Shown here: positions 38,513 to 43,660 of the stretch, one piece after another
Position numbering within the stretch: the first letter of the stretch is position 1
How the letters are laid out: every line of letters starts with the position of its first letter
Assembly (NCBI GenBank): GCA_018064885.1
Contig: JAGHUI010000060.1
Coordinates: forward strand, 1-43,660
Direction of reading: 5' to 3'
Source: Candidatus Minthosoma equi
GTDB taxonomy: Bacteria > Bacteroidota > Bacteroidia > Bacteroidales > Bacteroidaceae
DNA: 43,660 nucleotides
Translations under genes and position numbers: made by a program
Notes under the pieces: generated by a model
The model's input: the letters and a program-made list of their open reading frames with translations, nothing else
What the model was told of the DNA's origin: nothing
Databases searched by the model: none

Positions 38513-39031
38513 ATGCTGCGGATTGTCACATCTCACTACAGTTGTCCCTGCGGCGAACTTATATTAGGTTCGTTCGGGGACAAACTTTGTCTTTGCGATT
38601 GGGTTTCCAGGCGAAACAGAAACACAATTGACAAGCGCATTCAGCGTATCTTGAAAGCAGAATATGAAGAAGGCTCTTCTGCAATAATTGAGTTGGCGAA
38701 AAAGCAGCTTGACGAATACTTTCAAGGAAAAAGAAAAACATTCTCCATACCTTTACTCTTTGCCGGAACAGACTTTCAAAAGAGAGTATGGCAACAGCTC
38801 ACCCTCATTCCTTACGGCGAAACATATTCTTATCTTCAGCTGGCAAAGGTTCTTGGAGTGCCTAATTCTGTAAGAGCTGTTGCTAATGCAAATGGTGCAA
38901 ATGCCATCTCAATTTTTGCTGCTTGCCATAGAATAATTGGCAGTAATGGTACCCTTACAGGATATGCAGGCGGCTTGGAGGTGAAACATTTTTTATTAAA
39001 TCTTGAAACTGCCAACAAAGATACTTTTTAG
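38513..39031 (+). CDS. ogt: Methylated-DNA--protein-cysteine S-methyltransferase (Ogt/MGMT)
   Basis: The 172-residue protein transfers methyl groups from O6-methylguanine to its own cysteine. The active site reads AACHRIIGSNG with C138, where the family normally has PCHR; the proline is alanine here. Other family marks are present: FQKRVWQQLTLIPYGETYSYLQLA, the arginine helix PNSVRAVANANGAN, and the end YAGGLEVKHFLL. It starts 6 bp after the DUF4923 gene. Since Cys is kept, it should be active, unlike ATL proteins in which the position is Trp. Confidence 0.93.
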   Translation: MLRIVTSHYSCPCGELILGSFGDKLCLCDWVSRRNRNTIDKRIQRILKAEYEEGSSAIIELAKKQLDEYFQGKRKTFSIPLLFAGTDFQKRVWQQLTLIPYGETYSYLQLAKVLGVPNSVRAVANANGANAISIFAACHRIIGSNGTLTGYAGGLEVKHFLLNLETANKDTF

Positions 39032-39197
39032 CGTTTTTAACACATCTTTCACTTTTTCAGCCACATAGACAAGGGAAAATGTATTAAAAATGTTACATTT
39101 ACTTTTTGTATTGTTACTTTTAACGATAAATCATGCACATTTATCGTACAATAATATTTTTGCAACATACAATAAATGCTAACTTATAAAAAGTCCG

Positions 39198-39205
39198 TAA
39201 CTTTG
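39198..39205 (+). promoter_or_regulatory. -7 box in front of the candidate ncRNA
   Basis: TAACTTTG is a perfect -7 match directed into a region without an ORF. No -33 at the normal spacing is visible. Confidence 0.5.
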
Positions 39206-39208
39206 CAT

Positions 39209-39402
39209 CGTCATCAGAAAAAGATGACTAGTAAGTGAATTTAGTTAGTTATTTAAATAGATTTAGTTAGTAAGGTTAATTTTTAGCTTATTAGTTAGTT
39301 TTTACCTATTGGACCATTTACTTATAAAGGTAATCTGATTCAAACAGGATACGCTTTATAAGAAGAAAGGCTTCGGTGTGACACCGAGGCCTTTCTCCTT
39401 TT
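39209..39402 (+). ncRNA. Candidate small non-coding RNA
   Basis: A -7 box, then about 190 nt without an ORF, then a strong terminator. The predicted RNA opens with hairpin GTCATC / GATGAC (39210-39228), has three TTAGTTAG copies (39241, 39263, 39291), a perfect 9-bp stem CTTATAAAG / CTTTATAAG (39321-39329 with 39354-39362), and ends in AAAGGCTTCGGTGT / ACACCGAGGCCTTT. Length is similar to 6S RNA, but no long closing duplex is seen, so I do not name it. The hairpin at the end also serves the leftward gene. Confidence 0.5.
39366..39402. terminator. Bidirectional terminator between the ncRNA and the HD gene
   Basis: AAAGGCTTCGGTG pairs with CACCGAGGCCTTT (one T-G pair), followed by CTCCTTTTTT. 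It ends the rightward transcript and stops a few bases from the stop codon of the leftward HD gene. Confidence 0.85.
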
Positions 39403-39939
39403 TTATTCAAACATAGCAACCCATTTCTTGAATTTCTCAACACCTTCCTGACCGAACTTTTCCAAAGACTTCATTGCTTGTTCAACAGTCTTCTCGCGAT
39501 CCAGTTTTGTTTTTGAAAAAAACTTATCCGCATAGCAAACGATAATTTCTTCAATGGTTTCTGGCATAAGGTCCTTATGCGGAATAGGAAGGTTACGCTC
39601 TTCTATCTGCTTCAAGGAAATGCCTGTTCCAGTATGCCTTTCACAAACTCTTGCATGGCGAGGGAACCCTTCTTCACGGAGAATCTGTGCTCCAATCGTA
39701 CCATGACAAATGTATGGTTCTGTTCCAAAGCATTGTATGCCGTCAGCATCACACTTGAAAATTCCTAAGTCATGCAGCATTGCTGCTTCCTCAACAAACT
39801 GCCTGTCAGCATTGAGCTCTGGATGCTTTTCGCAAATGGCAAGAGCTTTGTCTGCAACAGCGCGGGAATGAACTGTAAGTATGTTTTTAAGCTCATTCTC
39901 TTGTGGATAGTATTTATCAATTATTGCACTATAATCCAT
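39403..39939 (-). CDS. HD domain protein (putative phosphohydrolase)
   Basis: This 178-residue protein has the HD metal-binding signature MLHDLGI with H55-D56 approximately, an upstream histidine in ILTVHSRAV, and downstream CHGTIGAQIL and ERHTGTG, all usual ligands of the HD superfamily. HDIG-type proteins hydrolyse nucleotides or phosphate esters. No nucleotide-cyclase or RelA-type partner is fused. It lies 20 bp downstream of the TrmN6-like gene and is probably co-transcribed. The specific substrate is unknown. Confidence 0.9.
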   Translation of the reverse strand: MDYSAIIDKYYPQENELKNILTVHSRAVADKALAICEKHPELNADRQFVEEAAMLHDLGIFKCDADGIQCFGTEPYICHGTIGAQILREEGFPRHARVCERHTGTGISLKQIEERNLPIPHKDLMPETIEEIIVCYADKFFSKTKLDREKTVEQAMKSLEKFGQEGVEKFKKWVAMFE

Positions 39940-39958
39940 ATTTGTTTTTTATTTAGTG

Positions 39959-40702
39959 TTATAAGTAAAAATCTTTCGTAAGAGCTTTATACTCTTCAGA
40001 CAGTTCATTGTTCTTATTTCTGAGAGATAATACATAAGAATTTGTATCTGTTATCTTTCGGGAAAATTCCAGCATAGTCCGCTTCGGTTCTTTCGTTTCG
40101 GTTGTTCTAATGTCTAACCGCCTCCGCAGATATAATCGATTCATAACACAAAGCGAAATGAAGTCGGATGCAGCAACAGCAGGAATGATAACAGTAAAGA
40201 GTCCTTCGTCGGTCAACATACTGCTGGCATTATGTATGAGGTCTATAAATGGAAGGGATGAGGTATGGCGTGCAGCATCCCGTGTTCCATTACCACTGAT
40301 TGTATCTTCCACATAAAAAGGCGGATTGCTTACAATCAAATCATATTTTTGATTGCAGTTCATCTTGTTTGCTGCAGAATCATATTGCATACATGCAAAA
40401 TCTTGCTTGTAAATGTTAATCTTCTCTGCAAATGGACTATTCTTGACATTTTCCTTTGCTTGCAAAACTGCACTTTCATCAATATCTATTCCATCTATCA
40501 ACACTGGAAATCTCTGCGCAAGCATCAAAGCAATCAATCCGCTTCCTGTTCCGACATCAAGCACTCTGCGATTCTCCTTGCATGAGGATAACTCTGGCAC
40601 TTCTGCCCATGCACCAAGCAACACGCCATCCGTACCGACTTTCATCGCACATTTGTCATGCCAAATAGTGAATTGTTTGAATTGGAAATAAGGAGTTGCC
40701 AT
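39959..40702 (-). CDS. tRNA1(Val) A37 N6-methyltransferase (TrmN6-like)
   Basis: The 247-residue protein has the Rossmann-type SAM site VLDVGTGSGLIALML and the N6-adenine motif NPPFYVE, with an N-terminus (FKQFTIWHDKCAMKVGTDGVLLGAWA) typical of the YfiC/TrmN6 family, which methylates A37 of tRNA1-Val in E. coli. A tRNA-Val(TAC) gene lies in this window. Other N6-adenine methyltransferases share the fold, but the start segment supports this group. Two candidate promoters precede it. Confidence 0.9.
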   Translation of the reverse strand: MATPYFQFKQFTIWHDKCAMKVGTDGVLLGAWAEVPELSSCKENRRVLDVGTGSGLIALMLAQRFPVLIDGIDIDESAVLQAKENVKNSPFAEKINIYKQDFACMQYDSAANKMNCNQKYDLIVSNPPFYVEDTISGNGTRDAARHTSSLPFIDLIHNASSMLTDEGLFTVIIPAVAASDFISLCVMNRLYLRRRLDIRTTETKEPKRTMLEFSRKITDTNSYVLSLRNKNNELSEEYKALTKDFYL

Positions 40703-40723
40703 ACTATCTGATTAAATATGACA

Positions 40724-40731
40724 CAAAGTTA
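40724..40731 (-). promoter_or_regulatory. Proximal -7 box of the trmN6-like gene
   Basis: TAACTTTG on the minus strand, about 20 bp before the start codon, with no clear -33. Confidence 0.45.
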
Positions 40732-40849
40732 CGATTTTTTCATCTTTTATCATAAGATTATGCGTAATTAAACAGAGAAACCGTTTAATCTATTCCTCTC
40801 GAACGGACTAAACGGATTATATAACTCTAACATTTTATGGTTTACGGTG

Positions 40850-40880
40850 CAAAGGTACGGACTTCTGCAAAATCTCACAA
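40850..40880 (-). promoter_or_regulatory. Distal promoter toward the trmN6-like gene
   Basis: On the minus strand TTG (40878-40880), 20 bp, TACCTTTG (40850-40857). It would give a leader of about 140 nt containing the inverted repeat. Confidence 0.55.
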
Positions 40881-41088
40881 TACCTAAAAATCATGATATT
40901 GTATTATTAAATGAGTATTTCGTAACAGTTTTTGTTATTTGACACTTATTTCCGAACGTCTTATACCCATTTTTATGGTGTTAATGTAATGATATTTGCA
41001 ATAAAATATCTATCTTTACAAAGCTTTACACATATTATATATATATAGCAACTAAAATAGCCAAAAATTAACACCAAATACAACTAAA

Positions 41089-42831
41089 ATGAAGTTAATT
41101 GCATTTCTCTTACTAACACTATCGTTTCTAACAGCAGAAGCACAACAAAAGTCGAAGGTTTGGAATCCTAACAATGCTGATGGGACATACACAAACCCAG
41201 TCATAGATGCTGATTACAGCGACCCTGACGTTTGCCGCGTTGGGAACGACTATTATATGACATCTTCATCATTTGCTTGTTTCCCTGGTCTTCAGATTCT
41301 TCATTCTACAGATCTGGTTAACTGGGAACTGATTGGTCATGCTTTGACGGATGACTACCCTATCCTTCCTGAAATCCAAGGAACTGATCTTGACTGGCAC
41401 AAGAAAATACAGCATGGAAACTATGTGTGGGCACCATCAATAAGATACCATGACGGATGGTTCTACATCTATTGTGGAGATCCTGACCAAGGGCTGTTCA
41501 TGACAAAGACACAGGATCCTCGCGGTACTTGGGAACCTATTGTCTGGGTGAAAAAAGGAAAAGGCCTTATAGATTGCTGTCCGCTTTGGGATGAAGATGG
41601 CAAGGCATATATCTCCCATGGATGCGCAGGTTCAAGAGCAGGAGTGAAAAGCGTTCTTTTTGTTGCGCCAATGTCTCCCGACGGAACAAAAGTTATTGGT
41701 CCTTCACGAATCGTTTATGATGGCCATGAGAATCAGCCAACTATCGAAGGGACAAAGTTTTATAAAAGAAATGGGTATTACTACATCATGTCTCCTGCTG
41801 GCGGAGTGAAATATGGCTGGCAAGTAGAATTGCGTTCAAAGAACCCTTATGGACCTTACGAAGAGTATGTAGGATTGGCACAAGGCAAGTCAAAGGTGAA
41901 CGGTCCTCATCAGGGTGCATGGGTTGACACACAAAACGGCGAAGACTGGTTTCTCCATTTTCAAGATAAACACGCCTACGGCAGAGTCGTTCATCTTCAA
42001 CCAGCTAAATGGGTGAAAGACTGGCTTGTAATCGGCGAAGACAAGGATGGCGATGGTTGCGGCGATGCTGTAGCACGATGGAAGAAGCCTAACTTACCTT
42101 CAAGCGGAAACTTTCAGCCAGCAGAAGATGACGAGTTCGACACTAACGATCTTGGTCTGCAATGGCAATTTGAGGGACCTTATAGCCATTATTGGTATTT
42201 CACCGATGCCAATAAAAGCCGCCTGCGCCTTTATGGAGTGAGAATACCGGAGAATTACAAGAATCTTTCCGATTTGCAGAATGCTCTTCTTCAGAAATTT
42301 CCAACAGAAAACTTCATAGCAACAGCAAAAGTGAAATTCACTCCTAATCCTGAGTTCAAGCCAAAAGGTGAGGAAGGTGGTTTCATAATTAAAGGACAAG
42401 ACTATGCTGCAATAAAGTTTGTATCAACAGAAAGCGGATGCTCTATGCGTTATGTTACTTGTATTGGCGCACAAAGCGGCAAAGAAGAAACGACCGTTGA
42501 AGATATTCCACTTAAACTGTTCAAGGAACCTGCGCCATACACTCAGAAATATGCTGTCGATGACATTCCTCAGCCTCGTTCAGCAACTCAAGACGTTTAT
42601 GTTCGCGTATCTGTCAAGAGTTCAGGTATTGGCAATGGAATAAAATCTCATGCACAGTTCTCATACAGCACAGATGGAAAGCACTTCAAGAATCTTGGAA
42701 CGCCATTCGCTGTTAAGGAAGGCAAATGGATTGGAGCGAAACTTGGTTTCTATTGCCTTTGCCCAGGAGTAAAGAACGACGGTGCCTTTCTAGATGTTGA
42801 TTGGATAAGATTCAACGGGAACGATAAATAA
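41089..42831 (+). CDS. Secreted glycoside hydrolase family 43 (xylosidase/arabinosidase type)
   Basis: This 580-residue protein has a signal peptide (MKLIAFLLLTLSFLTAEAQ) and a five-bladed GH43 domain (about residues 34-335) with the expected acids: general base D45 (DADYSDPDV), pKa-modulating D162 (LIDCCPLWDEDGK) and general acid E220 (PTIEGTKFYK). The C-terminal part (about 350-575) is a beta-sandwich of the kind joined to GH43 (DEFDTNDLGLQWQFEGPYSHYW). It should remove xylose or arabinose from plant-wall oligosaccharides in the periplasm or at the surface. No SusC/SusD pair or other glycan gene is adjacent, so it is not in a visible utilisation locus. Confidence 0.93.
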   Translation: MKLIAFLLLTLSFLTAEAQQKSKVWNPNNADGTYTNPVIDADYSDPDVCRVGNDYYMTSSSFACFPGLQILHSTDLVNWELIGHALTDDYPILPEIQGTDLDWHKKIQHGNYVWAPSIRYHDGWFYIYCGDPDQGLFMTKTQDPRGTWEPIVWVKKGKGLIDCCPLWDEDGKAYISHGCAGSRAGVKSVLFVAPMSPDGTKVIGPSRIVYDGHENQPTIEGTKFYKRNGYYYIMSPAGGVKYGWQVELRSKNPYGPYEEYVGLAQGKSKVNGPHQGAWVDTQNGEDWFLHFQDKHAYGRVVHLQPAKWVKDWLVIGEDKDGDGCGDAVARWKKPNLPSSGNFQPAEDDEFDTNDLGLQWQFEGPYSHYWYFTDANKSRLRLYGVRIPENYKNLSDLQNALLQKFPTENFIATAKVKFTPNPEFKPKGEEGGFIIKGQDYAAIKFVSTESGCSMRYVTCIGAQSGKEETTVEDIPLKLFKEPAPYTQKYAVDDIPQPRSATQDVYVRVSVKSSGIGNGIKSHAQFSYSTDGKHFKNLGTPFAVKEGKWIGAKLGFYCLCPGVKNDGAFLDVDWIRFNGNDK

Positions 42832-42845
42832 AACGATAACTAAAA

Positions 42846-42881
42846 CTAAAACAAAAACTAAAACAAAAACTAAAACAAAAA
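42846..42881 (+). repeat. Three tandem copies of a 12-bp unit
   Basis: CTAAAACAAAAA repeats at 42846-42857, 42858-42869 and 42870-42881 without mismatch, directly between the GH43 stop and the terminator. Confidence 0.9.
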
Positions 42882-42916
42882 AAAGCCCTGACGCTCGGTT
42901 GAACGTCAGGGCTTTT
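42881..42916. terminator. Bidirectional terminator between GH43 and nifJ
   Basis: A 13-bp perfect stem (AAAAGCCCTGACG / CGTCAGGGCTTTT) with a 10-nt loop serves both converging genes. Confidence 0.9.
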
Positions 42917-42946
42917 ATTGTATCTATATCTTAATGAGACAGATGA

Positions 42947-43660
42947 TTATTCTGCAGAATAGTCAATCTTGCTCATGCGTACGTATGTAGCGTAACGGTG
43001 CTGTGCAGCCTTCTTAGCAGCATCGAAGAGTTCCTGAGCCTCTGCTGGCTTAACCTTCTTGAGAGAGAGGTAACGAACCTCACCATCGAGGAAGTCCTGG
43101 AACTTATCCCACTGTGGCTCCTTAGAGTCGAGCTGGAATGGATTCTTGCCCTGCTCTGCGAGACGTGGGTCGAAGCGCCAGAGGTGCCAGTAACCGCACT
43201 CAACAGCCTTAGCTTCCTCTGCTTGGCTCTTACCCATGCCGCCCTTAGCCTTAAGACCGTGGTTGATACATGGAGCGTAACCGATTACAAGTGATGGACC
43301 TGGGTAAGCCTCAGCCTCACGGAGAGCCTTGAGACACTGAGCATTGTCAGCACCCATAGCAATCTGAGCTACATATACATAGCCGTAAGTTGACTGCATG
43401 AGACCGAGATCCTTCTTTGTGATGCGCTTACCACCTGCAGCGAACTGAGCGATAGCACCGATTGGAGTAGCCTTAGAAGACTGACCACCAGTGTTGGAGT
43501 AAACCTCAGTATCGATAACGAAGATGTTGATATCCTCACCAGAAGCGAGAGCGTGATCGAGACCACCGTAACCGATATCGTAAGAAGCACCGTCACCACC
43601 GATGATCCACTGTGAACGCTTAACGAGGTAGTGAGAGAGCTCAGAAAGCTGCTTGCAGAT
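42947..43660 (-). CDS. nifJ: Pyruvate:ferredoxin (flavodoxin) oxidoreductase, C-terminal 237 residues
   Basis: The window edge cuts the gene; the last 237 codons are present in one open frame. The visible part is the thiamine-diphosphate domain: GGDGASYDIGYGGLDHALAS, then VYSNTGGQSSKATP (GDG...NTGGQ motif), then YAPCINHGLKAKGG with the cysteine that binds a cluster, ending DPRLAEQGKNPFQLDSKEP. The enzyme oxidises pyruvate to acetyl-CoA and CO2 with reduction of ferredoxin, a core step in anaerobic fermentation. Strong codon bias suggests high expression. Confidence 0.94.
   Translation of the reverse strand: MCKQLSELSHYLVKRSQWIIGGDGASYDIGYGGLDHALASGEDINIFVIDTEVYSNTGGQSSKATPIGAIAQFAAGGKRITKKDLGLMQSTYGYVYVAQIAMGADNAQCLKALREAEAYPGPSLVIGYAPCINHGLKAKGGMGKSQAEEAKAVECGYWHLWRFDPRLAEQGKNPFQLDSKEPQWDKFQDFLDGEVRYLSLKKVKPAEAQELFDAAKKAAQHRYATYVRMSKIDYSAE

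Larger units (their letters stand above)
40703..41088. other. Intergenic region between divergent trmN6-like and GH43 genes
   Basis: No gene is visible. Leftward -7 boxes lie at 40724-40731 and 40850-40857. Between them is an inverted repeat CCGTTTA (40781-40787) / TAAACGG (40809-40815), which would form a hairpin in the longer leftward leader or act as an operator. On the right side TATCTTTA (41011-41018) is a weak -7 candidate for the GH43 gene. Confidence 0.5.

Noticed and set aside
39209-39402. Naming the candidate small RNA as 6S RNA
   Set aside because: Length fits, but the 5' and 3' ends do not pair into the long bulged duplex expected of 6S.
41089-42831. Polysaccharide utilisation locus around the GH43 gene
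   Set aside because: No SusC, SusD or sensor gene is adjacent; neighbours are a tRNA methyltransferase and nifJ.
42846-42881. CRISPR array
   Set aside because: The unit is 12 bp, contiguous and without spacers. No CRISPR-like repeat-spacer pattern or cas gene occurs anywhere in the window.

Overview
The window looks like chromosome from a gut or oral anaerobe of the Bacteroidales, most likely Prevotellaceae (Prevotella/Segatella type). Many genes are preceded by the Bacteroidota promoter signature (TTG/TTTG, about 19-21 bp, then TAnnTTTG) and lack purine-rich Shine-Dalgarno sites. The gene content fits: DUF4923 and DUF4859 proteins, an HU-CCDC81/SPOR protein, anaerobic NrdD, pyruvate:ferredoxin oxidoreductase, and secreted proteins ending in a type IX-like sorting tail. 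The assignment rests on sequence reading only.

Layout. 1-2.5 kb: an accessory-looking patch with the first 30 codons of a leftward gene, a DUF4143 AAA ATPase, a frameshifted gene remnant, and a cluster of TTGGGTGTA repeats. 2.5-3.4 kb: nine leftward tRNA genes (Val-Arg-Tyr-Gly-Thr-Leu-Asn-Lys-Ser in transcription order) with promoter and terminator. 3.6-9.2 kb: a very large alpha-2-macroglobulin-like protein. 9.3-11.7 kb: an Lrp-type regulator divergent from metY, then an HU protein. 12.4-17.8 kb: two secreted DUF4859 proteins, the second carrying a DUF6055 zinc-peptidase-like domain. 17.9-18.3 kb: RNase P RNA. 18.3-23 kb: a four-gene TolC/MacA/MacB-type efflux operon. 23.1-24.5 kb: a TrpB2-type enzyme, divergent from the envelope operon sigma-54 activator - LptE - acidic protein - SecG (24.7-27.8 kb). 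28-33.2 kb: an HU-CCDC81/SPOR protein, then zinc-ribbon/FHA - AraC - AraC - NhaA. 33.9-36.1 kb: NrdD without an adjacent nrdG. 36.3-39 kb: ParA with a small DNA-binding-like partner, an 84-aa protein, a DUF4923 protein and an O6-methylguanine methyltransferase. 39.2-39.4 kb: a candidate non-coding RNA. 39.4-40.7 kb: an HD-domain protein and a TrmN6-like methyltransferase, leftward. 41.1-42.8 kb: a secreted GH43 glycosidase. 42.9 kb to the edge: the C-terminal part of pyruvate:ferredoxin oxidoreductase.

The most unusual items are: (i) two intergenic 55-bp elements, 18 kb apart, that share one register but carry different tetranucleotide words (GGAT versus TGCA) repeated and inverted at equivalent positions; (ii) an apparently orphan promoter-hairpins-terminator unit of about 190 nt with no ORF; (iii) a perfect 28-bp tandem duplication in the 5' leader of the multi-module DUF4859 gene; (iv) a probably leaderless HU-CCDC81/SPOR mRNA; (v) TTGGGTGTA repeats beside a tRNA-Ser gene and a decayed gene, suggesting an old integration boundary. 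No CRISPR array, complete insertion sequence or prophage is visible.
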